Positions 49,290 through 58,323 of a DNA stretch of 64,000 bases are shown one piece after another (position 1 is the stretch's first letter; every line of letters begins with the position of its first letter). The DNA comes from Spirosoma panaciterrae DSM 21099 (GTDB taxonomy: Bacteria; Bacteroidota; Bacteroidia; Cytophagales; Spirosomataceae). The stretch lies in the NCBI RefSeq assembly GCF_000374025.1, contig NZ_KB893195.1:248001-312000 (forward strand). Reading direction: 5' to 3'. Both the position numbers and the translations under genes were made by a program. Below the pieces are notes generated by a model. The model saw nothing but the letters and a program-made list of their open reading frames with translations, had not been told where the DNA came from and did no database searches.

Positions 49290-51431
49290 ATGAAACGTAT
49301 TTACCTTCCGCTCACTTTTGCAGCGATTACTGTATTCGGAGTAGCCGCCTTACGATCCTCGGTTGAGCCACCCAGTTCTGGGGATGACTGGGCGGAGTAT
49401 CTGGGGGGGCCTGACCGCAGCCATTATTCAACCCTTACTCAGATTGACACCAGTAATGTGAGCCAACTAAAGATGGTCTGGCAATATCATACACTGGATT
49501 CGGGGCAGGTTCAGTGCAATCCGATTGTCAAGAATGGGGTTTTGTATGGCATGACCGCCACCACACAGCCGTTTGCCATTGATGCCGCTACAGGCGAAAA
49601 ACGCTGGACCTGGCAGGATACCACCGGACTGAAAGGTTCTGTCCGTTCGCAGAGTACTAGTCGAGGGGTTGTTTATTGGGAAAGTGGATCGGATCGACGG
49701 ATTCTGTTCACACGGGGTTCCTGGCTGTATGCCATTGACGCTACTACGGGCAAACCGGTTTTATCCTTTGGGGAGCAGGGGCGAACAAGCCTGAAAGCAG
49801 GACTGGGCCCAACGGCAGCCGATAAATTTGTTATCTCCAACACGCCTGGCACCGTTTATGGTGATCTGATCATTATGCCGATGCGCCTGTCGGAAGGAGC
49901 CGATGCCGCTTTAGGGAATATCCAGGCGTTTAATATTCGGACGGGTCAGTTGACCTGGGTATTTCATACGATTCCGCATCCGGGCGAATTTGGATACGAC
50001 ACCTGGCCGAAAGATACCTACAAAAATACCGACGTAGGGGCCGCCAACAACTGGTCGGGTATGGCGATCGACCGACAACGGGGGATTGTCTTTGTGCCCA
50101 CGGGCTCGGCTGCGTTTGACTTTTACGGAGGTAACCGACTCGGCCAGAATTTATTTGCCAACTGTCTGCTTGCGCTCGAGGCCAAAACGGGCAAACGACT
50201 CTGGCATTTTCAGTTTGTTCACCACGACATTCTCGACCGCGATGCCCCTGCCCCGCCCAACCTCTTGACAGTCACTCACAACGGGAAGAAAATTGATGCC
50301 GTAGCACAGGCCACCAAGCAGGGATATATTTTTCTGTTTGACCGGGTAACGGGCAAGCCGCTGTTTCCTATCAACGAAGTACCCGTACCAGCTTCGGATG
50401 TTGAGGGCGAAAAAGCCTGGCCAACCCAGCCCATTCCAACCAAACCAGCCCCGTATGCCCGACAAACCTTCTCCGAAACCGATGTTAACCCGCTAGCCAC
50501 CAATCGGCAGGAGTTGGTCGAAAGCCTCCGCCGAAGCCGGAACGAAGGGCCCTTCACTCCCCTCAGCAAGCGGGGCACCATCATTTACCCTGGGCTCGAT
50601 GGTGGAGCAGAGTATGGCGGAGCCGGTGTAGATCCTGACGGCATTATGTACCTCAACAGCAACGAGATGGCCTGGTTGATTTCGCTCGACAAAAAGATGT
50701 CGAACGACCAGCTTGCGCAGTTGAGTCCGGGCCAGCGGGTATATACAACGACCTGTGCGTCCTGTCATGGTGCCGAACGAAAAGGCAATCCAGCCAGTGG
50801 GTTCCCTTCACTGGTCGACATTCATAAACGACGGAGCCGGGCCTATGTTGATAATATCGTATCAACGGGTAAAGGCATGATGCCTGCCTTTGCCGGTTTG
50901 TCGAATATGCAAAAGCAGGCACTGCTGGCCTTTTTGTTTGGCGAAGAAAAGCAGGAAGTCGGCATGACGAATTCGTCGGAATCCAGAAAAGCAGCTGAAA
51001 CGCAACCGAAAGCATCGTACCAGATTTCGGGGTACAGTAAGTTTCTGGACAAGAACGGCTACCCGGCCATGAAACAACCCTGGGGAACCCTGAATGCCAT
51101 CAATCTGAATACGGGCGAATACGTCTGGAAAACCGTATTAGGCAACTACCCCGAACTCAATACGAAAGAACCAACCGGATCGGAAAGTTACGGTGGCCCG
51201 GTTGTTACCGCCGGTGGGCTGGTGATTATTGCCGGAACCAAAGATACCATGCTGCGGGTTTTTGCCCGGAAAACCGGGAAGCTCCTTTGGCAAACGAAGC
51301 TCCCGGCTGCCTCGTTTGCTACGCCCTGTACCTACTCGGTCAACGGAAAACAGTATATTGCCCTGGCTTGTGGCGGCACCAAACTCGGTGCGCCCAAAGG
51401 CGACAGTTACGTAGCGTTTGCTCTTCCTTAA
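49290..51431 (+). CDS. PQQ-dependent dehydrogenase with inserted cytochrome c domain
   Basis: A 713-residue protein from the ATG at 49290 (MKRIYLPLTFAAITVFG, membrane anchor or signal); the frame opens at 49212 but that lies within the inverted repeat. The eight-bladed quinoprotein propeller covers most of the protein (WAEYLGGPDRSHYSTLTQI, TFSFDAATGKPV-like repeats). A heme-binding CASCH motif (Cys489, Cys492, His493) lies within the propeller with a distal Met in MMPAF. Such enzymes oxidise sugars or alcohols in the periplasm and pass electrons to the respiratory chain. Substrate uncertain; the neighbourhood suggests a sugar. Confidence 0.85.
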   Translation: MKRIYLPLTFAAITVFGVAALRSSVEPPSSGDDWAEYLGGPDRSHYSTLTQIDTSNVSQLKMVWQYHTLDSGQVQCNPIVKNGVLYGMTATTQPFAIDAATGEKRWTWQDTTGLKGSVRSQSTSRGVVYWESGSDRRILFTRGSWLYAIDATTGKPVLSFGEQGRTSLKAGLGPTAADKFVISNTPGTVYGDLIIMPMRLSEGADAALGNIQAFNIRTGQLTWVFHTIPHPGEFGYDTWPKDTYKNTDVGAANNWSGMAIDRQRGIVFVPTGSAAFDFYGGNRLGQNLFANCLLALEAKTGKRLWHFQFVHHDILDRDAPAPPNLLTVTHNGKKIDAVAQATKQGYIFLFDRVTGKPLFPINEVPVPASDVEGEKAWPTQPIPTKPAPYARQTFSETDVNPLATNRQELVESLRRSRNEGPFTPLSKRGTIIYPGLDGGAEYGGAGVDPDGIMYLNSNEMAWLISLDKKMSNDQLAQLSPGQRVYTTTCASCHGAERKGNPASGFPSLVDIHKRRSRAYVDNIVSTGKGMMPAFAGLSNMQKQALLAFLFGEEKQEVGMTNSSESRKAAETQPKASYQISGYSKFLDKNGYPAMKQPWGTLNAINLNTGEYVWKTVLGNYPELNTKEPTGSESYGGPVVTAGGLVIIAGTKDTMLRVFARKTGKLLWQTKLPAASFATPCTYSVNGKQYIALACGGTKLGAPKGDSYVAFALP

Positions 51432-51440
51432 TTTGTGTCT

Positions 51441-52322
51441 ATGAACCAATCGATTGGTATTGATCTGGGCGGTACGCGCATCAAAGGTGTGCTGATGGAT
51501 AGGCATACGGGCGAGGTGCTGGAGCGACGCATTGTACCCACCAATGATAGTGAAACAGGGAGTTGGAAGGCCGTTGTTCAGCAGATTGTGCAGGAATTAA
51601 AAGCGGCAACGCCCCACCCAGTTCAGGGAGTTGGGCTGGCAGCACCCGGCTTACCCACCGTCGATAATTCGGCCATTGCGTGTATGCCTGGCCGATTGCC
51701 GGGTCTGGAAGGTTTCAACTGGGGAAGTTTTCTCCACGAACGGGTGCGGGTACTCAATGATGCTCATGCCGCCATAATGGCCGAAGCGCGTTTTGGGGCC
51801 GCCCGAAACATCACCAATGCCGCGCTCATTACCCTCGGTACGGGTGTGGGCGGTGGCCTTCTGGTTGGCGGGCAGTTGTATCAGGGCTTTTATCAGATGG
51901 CCGGGCACATTGGCCACATAACCGTAGATGCCGACAGCGACGCTCTGGATGTCACTCAGCTACCTGGTAGTCTGGAAGAAGCGATTGGCAACGCAACCGT
52001 CAGCCGTCGTTCGTATGGTCGCTATCAGACGACGCATGAACTGGTAGCGGGGTACGCTGCCCGTGAACCGCTGGCAACGCTCGTCTGGCTCACCTCGGTC
52101 CGTCGGCTAGCGGTCGCTCTTGCCTCCATCGCTAATCTGTTTTCGCCCGAAGTAGTCATTTTAGGCGGGGGAATCACCCAGGCCAATGAGGCTTTATTCA
52201 CTCCGTTGGAAACGTTTATGGAGCTATTCGAATGGCGACCCGCCGGGAAGAAAACCACTATTTGCAAAGCTCATTTCGAAGATTGGGCCGGAGCCATCGG
52301 CGCTGCGGCTTGCTTTAATTAG
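51441..52322 (+). CDS. ROK-family sugar kinase-like protein
   Basis: A 293-residue protein from the ATG at 51441 (a GTG at 51435 is an alternative). The ATP/sugar motifs IGIDLGGTRIKGVLMD, LNDAHAAIMAEARFG and GTGVGGGLLVGGQLYQGF are present. GHIGHITVD carries the usual metal-site His, but the zinc-binding CxCGxxGC motif of ROK kinases is absent, so it may be a divergent kinase or regulator. The gene lies 9 nt after the dehydrogenase and precedes a SIS-domain gene, suggesting amino-sugar or sugar-acid metabolism. Confidence 0.82.
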   Translation: MNQSIGIDLGGTRIKGVLMDRHTGEVLERRIVPTNDSETGSWKAVVQQIVQELKAATPHPVQGVGLAAPGLPTVDNSAIACMPGRLPGLEGFNWGSFLHERVRVLNDAHAAIMAEARFGAARNITNAALITLGTGVGGGLLVGGQLYQGFYQMAGHIGHITVDADSDALDVTQLPGSLEEAIGNATVSRRSYGRYQTTHELVAGYAAREPLATLVWLTSVRRLAVALASIANLFSPEVVILGGGITQANEALFTPLETFMELFEWRPAGKKTTICKAHFEDWAGAIGAAACFN

Positions 52323-52329
52323 CATGGAG

Positions 52330-52397
52330 CAGAGGGGATGGGGCATAGGGTTTCTATTCTCCTCTTCCCTCCACCCCATGCCCTTACCCCTTACCCC
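52330..52397. repeat. Intergenic repeat, word family A (eroded)
   Basis: Contains GATGGGGCATAGGG on the left and CACCCCATGCCCTTACCCC on the right, the same words as the repeats in the permease cluster, able to form a weak hairpin (9 of 10 paired in GGGCATAGGG). It separates the ROK and SIS genes. Confidence 0.6.
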
Positions 52398-52399
52398 TT

Positions 52400-53209
52400 A
52401 TGTCTCTCACCTCCCAATACATTCAAAAAGCCAGAGCTATTCTGGATGTTGCCGAACAACAGACCGAAGCCATTCAGCAGGCGGCACAGTGGTTTAGCCA
52501 AACGATTCTGGCGGGCCGGATGGTGCATCTGTTTGGCAGTGGGCATAGTCGTATTATGGTCGAAGAGATGTGGCCCCGATACGGATCATTTCCGGGCTTC
52601 AACCCAATCGTCGAACTATCACTTTCGTTTCATAACCTGGTTGTGGGGGCCAACGGGCAACGGCAGGCCATGTTTCTCGAAAATGTACCGGGCCTGGCCG
52701 ACCGTATTCTTCGCAACTATGATCTATCCGAACAGGATTCGGCCCTGGTTATCTCGTCAAGCGGTTGCAATGTGGTGCCTATCGAGATGGCCGAAATCTT
52801 TCAGCAACGGGGTGTAAAGGTCGTAGCACTGATTACCCGACAACATGCTGAAAAAAGTACCAGCAAACGACAGGATGGCAAAAAACTGACCGACTTTGCG
52901 GATCTGGTGCTGGATACCGGCGCTCCTGTAGGCGATGCCATGATTGACGTTCCCGACCTCGATACGCCCGTTTCGCCCGGCTCGACTGTGGGGGGAGCCG
53001 TGATTGTCAACTGCATAAAAGCCGAGGTAGCCGGATTGCTCACGCAGGCAGGTCATCCACCCAGGGTCTTATCGGCCGCCAATGTCGTCGGAACCGACCG
53101 AGCCGTAACCCTATTCGAAAGCGCCTATGACGAGCACGCGCACCGACTGGCTAAACTCTATGAACACGTGGGTTTTCCATCGTACGTTAGTGAACGAACA
53201 GATTGGTAA
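52400..53209 (+). CDS. SIS-domain sugar isomerase-like protein
   Basis: A 269-residue cytoplasmic protein. The SIS fold shows VHLFGSGHSRIMVEEM as phosphosugar-binding loop 1 and ALVISSSGCNVVPIEMAE as loop 2; VALITRQHAEK and the C-terminal helix match the family of 'sugar isomerase domain' proteins related to the MurQ group. Together with the ROK protein it could handle a phosphorylated amino sugar (inference). It is the last gene of the plus-strand run that begins at 45.5 kb. Confidence 0.82.
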   Translation: MSLTSQYIQKARAILDVAEQQTEAIQQAAQWFSQTILAGRMVHLFGSGHSRIMVEEMWPRYGSFPGFNPIVELSLSFHNLVVGANGQRQAMFLENVPGLADRILRNYDLSEQDSALVISSSGCNVVPIEMAEIFQQRGVKVVALITRQHAEKSTSKRQDGKKLTDFADLVLDTGAPVGDAMIDVPDLDTPVSPGSTVGGAVIVNCIKAEVAGLLTQAGHPPRVLSAANVVGTDRAVTLFESAYDEHAHRLAKLYEHVGFPSYVSERTDW

Positions 53210-53236
53210 GTGATCTCATTTTAGTGAAAGGCAAGA

Positions 53237-53521
53237 TTACTCCTGATAAGGTACAGCCTTAATTAACCGAAGGTTATTCAACTCAGGAATAGATAGTATA
53301 TTCTCTTGCGGAATAACTCCTCTTCGAATCCAATTGCTGATCACCATAGTCGTTTTCAGGTTAAATCGCTTTACGTATTCAGTGGGTGTAATCCATTCAT
53401 CAAGTGAATACGTTTGGCCATTTTTCTGAATAATCAATCGTTCTGCCTGGGCAATTAATTCGTTACCTTTGGCTAACAGTTGATTAATTTCTTCGGATAC
53501 AGTTTTGATTTGAGTTTCCAT
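53237..53521 (-). CDS. Small helix-turn-helix-like protein (94 aa)
   Basis: A 94-residue protein. The N-terminal ~35 residues are a predicted helix rich in Glu/Lys. The C-terminal part, WITPTEYVKRFNLKTTMVIS followed by NWIRRGVIPQENIL, reads like a MerR/excisionase-type winged helix seen in small Bacteroidota DNA-binding proteins. It lies in an AT-rich patch and is preceded 15 nt upstream by a second small gene. Possible antitoxin or mobile-element regulator, but no cognate toxin or recombinase is visible. Confidence 0.7.
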   Translation of the reverse strand: METQIKTVSEEINQLLAKGNELIAQAERLIIQKNGQTYSLDEWITPTEYVKRFNLKTTMVISNWIRRGVIPQENILSIPELNNLRLIKAVPYQE

Positions 53522-53536
53522 TCGTTCAAGAGGAAT

Positions 53537-53698
53537 TTAGGTCTTTTTCTCAAGTTCAGTAAGCAGACTGGTAAGTTTAATGATTTGATCAAGAATTAGA
53601 TTTTTTTCTTCTTCTGTCATTTCGGATGATCTATCTCGAAGCAATTGCCTTAAAGCTGCTAGTTGCATTCGAATATTAAAAATTAACTGCTCTTTCAC
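53537..53698 (-). CDS. Small helical protein (53 aa) upstream of the HTH-like gene
   Basis: Reading on the minus strand from a GTG at 53698 (or ATG at 53668) gives a 53- or 43-residue protein with MQLAALRQLLRDRSSEMTEE and LILDQIIKLTSLLTELEKKT, two amphipathic helices. It ends 15 nt before the HTH-like gene in the same direction, so the two form a mini-operon. No family recognised; lower GC than the surrounding genes. Confidence 0.5.
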   Translation of the reverse strand: MKEQLIFNIRMQLAALRQLLRDRSSEMTEEEKNLILDQIIKLTSLLTELEKKT

Positions 53699-54060
53699 AA
53701 CAGTCAGCGGGCGTACAAGTTCACAAATAAAACTTAAATATATATATTGTTATATTACAAAACAAGAATAGCTTACTGATTTTATCTAAGCCATTCTTCC
53801 TATACTGTCAATTAATTTTTACCGACAACACACAAAAGAGTGGCGATCATATGTCCCATAGAATAGAACCAAAGGAAGAATATATTTCAATTAATGGATT
53901 ATTAGAAATATTATTTGCCCCTGACAGTATTCCATAAAATACTATAAGTTAAATTGAACTCAGATTTTTTCTATTTCTCATCACCACTCCACGGATTGTA
54001 TTACCTGCTACCTGGCAACTTCTAAACTACGTATACATAACCCAATCAATTCCTCAACAA
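53699..54060. other. AT-rich intergenic patch upstream of the M14 peptidase
   Basis: About 360 nt of distinctly lower GC than the rest of the window, including TATATATATTGTTATATT. It holds promoter sequences for the flanking genes in both directions. A 28-codon plus-strand frame (53851-53937, MSHRIEPKEEYISINGLLE) looks protein-like but is too short to call; it could be a remnant of a lost gene. Confidence 0.35.
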
Positions 54061-56877
54061 ATGCGTTCTTCTTTTTACTTAGTACTTGTACTGCTAACCG
54101 CTGGTTTACGCACAGCCTTAGCCCAAGCCCTCCCTTCGCCCAAAGAGCATTTTGGCTTTAACATCGGCGACGATTACCAACTGGCTACCTATACCCAAAC
54201 CGAAGCCTATGTAAAAAAACTGGCGGCTGGTTCGGATCGGACAAAGTTGGTCGACATTGGCCTCACCGAAGAAGGCCGTCATCAGTTTATGCTCATCGTT
54301 TCGTCGCCCGAAAACCTTAAAAAGCTGGATCGCTACAAGGAGATTTCGACGAAAATGGCTCGTGCCGAGGGCATTTCCGATGAGCAAGCCCGTGCCTTAG
54401 CCAATGAGGGCAAAGCCGTTGTCTGGATCGATGGGGGTCTGCACGCTACGGAGGTAGTCGGTACACACCAGTTGATCGAAACCATCTGGCAACTGGTGAG
54501 CCGCAAAGACCCCGAAACACTGCGGATTCTGGACAATTGCATTATCCTGCTCACCCACGCCAATCCCGACGGGCAGGAACTGGTGACGAACTGGTACATG
54601 CGTGATCCCAAACCCGAAAAACGGTCGCTGGAAAACCTGCCCCGCCTGTACGAAAAATACGCCGGTCACGACAACAACCGGGATTTCTTCATGCTCAACC
54701 TGAAAGAAACCCAAAATATTGGCCGTCAGCTATTTATTGAGTGGCTTCCTCAGATCATGTACAATCACCACCAGCGCGGTCCGGCCGGATCGGTACTGGC
54801 AGGCCCACCCTACCGTGATCCATTCAACTACGTGTTCGATCCATTGATGGTGACGGGTATCGATGCCCTGGGCGCTGCGATGATCAACCGACTCAATACG
54901 GAAAACAAACCAGGGTATACGCGCCTGGGCGGTTCGGTTTTCTCGACCTGGTATAATGGCGGTTTGCGGACAACGACCCACTTCCACAACATGATTGGCC
55001 TGCTGACCGAAATCATCGGTGGCCCAACACCCGAAGATGTGCCCCTCGTACCGAGCCGACTGATTCCAAATGGCAACACCCCCCTGCCCGTTCGGCCACA
55101 GAAATGGCATTTCAAACAATCCATCGATTACTCGGTATCGCTGAACTATGCCGTACTGGATTACGCTACCCGCCACCGCGATGAGTTGCTGTTCAACATC
55201 TACCGGATGGGCAAAAACTCCATCGAGCGGGGGAATCAGGATACCTGGAGTTTATCGCCCAAGAAGATCGACGCCATCAATGCCGCTTTTCAGGCTGACC
55301 CCAAAAAGCCAGCCACGACATCGGCGAATCAATATGGTTTGATGCCACGCGGAGGGGGTATGCCGATGAAGTACTACGATACCATCATGACCAACCAGAC
55401 GCTCCGTGATCCGCGTGGGTTTATCATTCCGGCCAACCAGCCTGATTTTTCAACCGCTGTTAAGTTCGTCAACGCCCTGATTCGGACGGGCATTCAGATT
55501 CAGCAGGCTACGGCCGACTTTACAGTGGCCGGTAAGAAATACCCTGCCGGTTCGTATGTAGTGAAGGCCGATCAGTCGTTCCGTCCACACCTGCTGGATA
55601 TGTTTGAACCCCAGGATCACCCCAACGATTTCCAGTATCCTGGTGGCCCTCCGGTTCGCCCTTACGATGCCGCTGGCTGGACACCCGCTTACCTGATGAA
55701 CGTAAAGTTCGACCGGATTCTGGATAGTTTCGATGGTCCTTTCAAAAAACTGCCTTATGGTGAATTGCAGTCGCCCGAAGGCCACGTTGCCGGAGGAGGC
55801 AGTGCAGGTTATTTGCTGAGTGCCAAAACGAACAATTCGTTCATTGCGGTCAACGACCTATTGGCGTCGGGTATCGATGTGTATCGCCTGCCCAATGGTA
55901 CAGGTGGCAAACCTACCGTAGAGGCTGGTACGTTCTTCGTTCCTGCATCGGCAAAGGCGAAATCGATCATCGACAAATCGGCTAAAGAACTGAGCCTCGA
56001 CGTAACGGGTGTGAGCAAAAAACCAACGGCTTCGATGATCAAAGTGTCGCCTATGCGGATTGCGCTCTGGGATACATATGGTGGCTCGATGCCCTCGGGC
56101 TGGATTCGCTGGATGATGGAACAGTACCACTTCCCAATGAAAGTGATCTACCCGCAGGACATTGATGCGGGCGATCTACGCAAGAAATTTGATGTGATCG
56201 TTTTCGTAACGCGGGCAATTCCAGCCCTTCGTGGTGGCGAAAATGACCCATTCAGTGGGTTCGAGCGTGAGCCGAAAGAAGAGAATACCCCGGCTGAATA
56301 TCGTCCGTGGCTGGGTAAAATTACGGCGACTAAATCCATCCCTCAGCTCAAAGCGTTTCTGGAAGCAGGCGGCAACATCGTTACTATCGGATCAAGTACC
56401 AATCTGGCTTATCACCTCGGCCTCCCCGTCAAAAACGCCCTGACGGAAATGACAACCTCAGGTCAGGAACGGCCCCTTCCCGGTGAAAAATACTACATTC
56501 CCGGTAGTGTGCTGCAAGTAACGGTCGATTCTACCCAGCAGGCGACCTATGGCTTATCGACGCTGACCGATGTGTATTTCGATGCCAGTCCTGTTTTCAA
56601 GCTGGCTCCTGAAGCCATTGCCAAAGGGACGGTAACCCCTCTGGCCTGGTTTGCTACCAACAAGCCTTTACGCAGTGGCTGGGCGTGGGGTCAGGCGTAT
56701 CTGCAGGACGGGGTAGCCGCTTTCATGGCTCCTGTGGGTGCTGGTAAACTCTACGCGTTCGGTCCTGAAATTACCTTCCGGGCACAGTCGCATGGCACCT
56801 TCAAACTACTGTTCAACCAACTGTACGGCTCTGGCAAAAGCGGCTCACAGAGCAGCGATGTCGTCAGTGAACATTAA
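54061..56877 (+). CDS. Secreted M14-family metallocarboxypeptidase
   Basis: A 938-residue protein with a signal peptide (MRSSFYLVLVLLTAGLRT, cut near ALAQ). The M14 zinc motif H-x-x-E is His128 and Glu131 in GLHATEVVGTHQL, with further family features LTHANPDGQEL and MYNHHQRGPAG. The C-terminal ~500 residues form additional beta-rich domains as in large Bacteroidota M14 peptidases. It is followed by a D-family repeat and a secreted M20 peptidase, suggesting joint use of peptides. Confidence 0.88.
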   Translation: MRSSFYLVLVLLTAGLRTALAQALPSPKEHFGFNIGDDYQLATYTQTEAYVKKLAAGSDRTKLVDIGLTEEGRHQFMLIVSSPENLKKLDRYKEISTKMARAEGISDEQARALANEGKAVVWIDGGLHATEVVGTHQLIETIWQLVSRKDPETLRILDNCIILLTHANPDGQELVTNWYMRDPKPEKRSLENLPRLYEKYAGHDNNRDFFMLNLKETQNIGRQLFIEWLPQIMYNHHQRGPAGSVLAGPPYRDPFNYVFDPLMVTGIDALGAAMINRLNTENKPGYTRLGGSVFSTWYNGGLRTTTHFHNMIGLLTEIIGGPTPEDVPLVPSRLIPNGNTPLPVRPQKWHFKQSIDYSVSLNYAVLDYATRHRDELLFNIYRMGKNSIERGNQDTWSLSPKKIDAINAAFQADPKKPATTSANQYGLMPRGGGMPMKYYDTIMTNQTLRDPRGFIIPANQPDFSTAVKFVNALIRTGIQIQQATADFTVAGKKYPAGSYVVKADQSFRPHLLDMFEPQDHPNDFQYPGGPPVRPYDAAGWTPAYLMNVKFDRILDSFDGPFKKLPYGELQSPEGHVAGGGSAGYLLSAKTNNSFIAVNDLLASGIDVYRLPNGTGGKPTVEAGTFFVPASAKAKSIIDKSAKELSLDVTGVSKKPTASMIKVSPMRIALWDTYGGSMPSGWIRWMMEQYHFPMKVIYPQDIDAGDLRKKFDVIVFVTRAIPALRGGENDPFSGFEREPKEENTPAEYRPWLGKITATKSIPQLKAFLEAGGNIVTIGSSTNLAYHLGLPVKNALTEMTTSGQERPLPGEKYYIPGSVLQVTVDSTQQATYGLSTLTDVYFDASPVFKLAPEAIAKGTVTPLAWFATNKPLRSGWAWGQAYLQDGVAAFMAPVGAGKLYAFGPEITFRAQSHGTFKLLFNQLYGSGKSGSQSSDVVSEH

Positions 56878-56899
56878 CCTCAAACTGTTCTAGTCAGTC

Positions 56900-56981
56900 A
56901 ATAGAACGCGGATGGTTATGATCGTTATGATTTAGTGTAATCTATGCAAATCATAATAATCATAACCATCCGTGTTCTATT
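56900..56981. repeat. Intergenic inverted repeat, word family D (34-bp arms)
   Basis: Arms at 56900-56933 and 56948-56981 are complementary at 31 of 34 positions, between the M14 and M20 genes. It shares the AATAGnAC start and TTATGATT end with the copy at 33730. The right arm contains the spurious upstream ATG (56944 region) of the M20 frame. Confidence 0.85.
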
Positions 56982-56994
56982 TAATACCTTATCT

Positions 56995-58323
56995 ATGAAT
57001 CGATTGATAAAAGTTGCTTTCATTTCCACCCTGTTGATGGGTGGCACCACCCATTATCTCTTTGCTCAGGAAGAAGCGGATGATGAAGAATCGAAGAAGG
57101 TGGTACCCATCGATAAGAAGTACGAAACCGAAGTCAGTACCCTCGCAAAGAAATCGGCCGTCCAATCAGCATTCAAACTGTTCACCGAGTGGGAACCGCA
57201 AACCAAAAAAACGCTGGTTACCCTGACCGAAATTCCATCGCCCCCTTTCAAGGAAACGGAACGAGCGAAAGCCTTTGCCGCTCTGATGAAAGAAGCGGGG
57301 GCCGATTCGGTATGGATCGATGAGGTCGGCAATGTGCTGGCCACCCGCAAAGGGCGGTCAGGCAAGAAAACGGTCGTCGTAGAAGCCCATCTGGACACCG
57401 TTTTTCCGGCTGGAACGGATGTGAAGGTGAAACAAAAAGGCGATACACTCTACGCACCCGGTGTAGGCGATGATACGCGGGGCCTCACCGCCGTCATAAC
57501 TGTTTTAAAAGCCCTCAAACAGACGAATATCCAGACAGATGCCAATATTCTGTTTGTCGGAGCCGTTGGCGAAGAAGGTCTGGGCGATCTGCGGGGCGTA
57601 AAGCACCTGCTCCGACCTGGCGGTCCAAAAATCGACGCCTATATTGCCGTTGATGGTGACGGCTACACAAACATCACCCACCGGGGGTTAGGCTCACACC
57701 GCTACCGGATCACCTTCAAAGGACCAGGCGGCCATTCATACGGTGCTTTCGGAATTGTTAATCCACACGGTGCCTTGGGCAAAGCCATTTACCACTTCAC
57801 CACCGAAGCCGACAAGTTCACCAAAGAAGGGGTAAAAACGACCTACAGCGTAAGCGTCATTGGCGGAGGAACTTCGGTGAATGCCATTCCGTATGAATCA
57901 TGGATGGAAGTCGATATGCGTTCTGAAAGCCCGGAGAAACTGAAAGGTATCGATGCACTGCTCCAGGACGCTGTTCAACGAGCCCTCAAAGAAGAAAATG
58001 CCATGAAACGCCGGGGGCCTGATCTCACGGTCGATGTTAAGCTGGTTGGCGACCGTCCATCGGGTCGTACCGAACCAACCATGCCCATCGTACAACGGGC
58101 TATGGCTGCGTCAAAATACCTTCAGGGCGAGCCCAGGCTAAGTGCCAGTTCGACCAACGCCAACGGCCCATTTTCGAAAGGAATTCCAGCCATTACGATC
58201 GGCAGTGGGGGTACAGGTAATGGAGCACACTCGCTGAACGAGTGGTGGTTGAACGATAAGGGCGTATTAGGTCTGCAACGAATCTTACTGGTTTTGCTGG
58301 CCGAAGCGGGTATAGCGAATTAG
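56995..58323 (+). CDS. Secreted M20-family metallopeptidase
   Basis: A 442-residue protein from the ATG at 56995 (MNRLIKVAFISTLLMGG signal peptide, cut near LFAQ); the frame opens at 56944 inside the repeat. The metal-site motifs are VVEAHLDTVFP, GVGDDTRGLTAVI and GAVGEEGLGDLRG, as in M20 di-zinc aminopeptidases/carboxypeptidases. The dimerisation domain follows (GSHRYRITFKGPGGHSYGAF). Its last 4 nt overlap the convergent histidine kinase gene. Confidence 0.9.
   Translation: MNRLIKVAFISTLLMGGTTHYLFAQEEADDEESKKVVPIDKKYETEVSTLAKKSAVQSAFKLFTEWEPQTKKTLVTLTEIPSPPFKETERAKAFAALMKEAGADSVWIDEVGNVLATRKGRSGKKTVVVEAHLDTVFPAGTDVKVKQKGDTLYAPGVGDDTRGLTAVITVLKALKQTNIQTDANILFVGAVGEEGLGDLRGVKHLLRPGGPKIDAYIAVDGDGYTNITHRGLGSHRYRITFKGPGGHSYGAFGIVNPHGALGKAIYHFTTEADKFTKEGVKTTYSVSVIGGGTSVNAIPYESWMEVDMRSESPEKLKGIDALLQDAVQRALKEENAMKRRGPDLTVDVKLVGDRPSGRTEPTMPIVQRAMAASKYLQGEPRLSASSTNANGPFSKGIPAITIGSGGTGNGAHSLNEWWLNDKGVLGLQRILLVLLAEAGIAN

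Noticed and set aside
53851..53937. 28-codon frame MSHRIEPKEEYISINGLLE in the AT-rich patch
   Set aside because: Protein-like wording but too short and isolated to call a gene; mentioned as a possible remnant.
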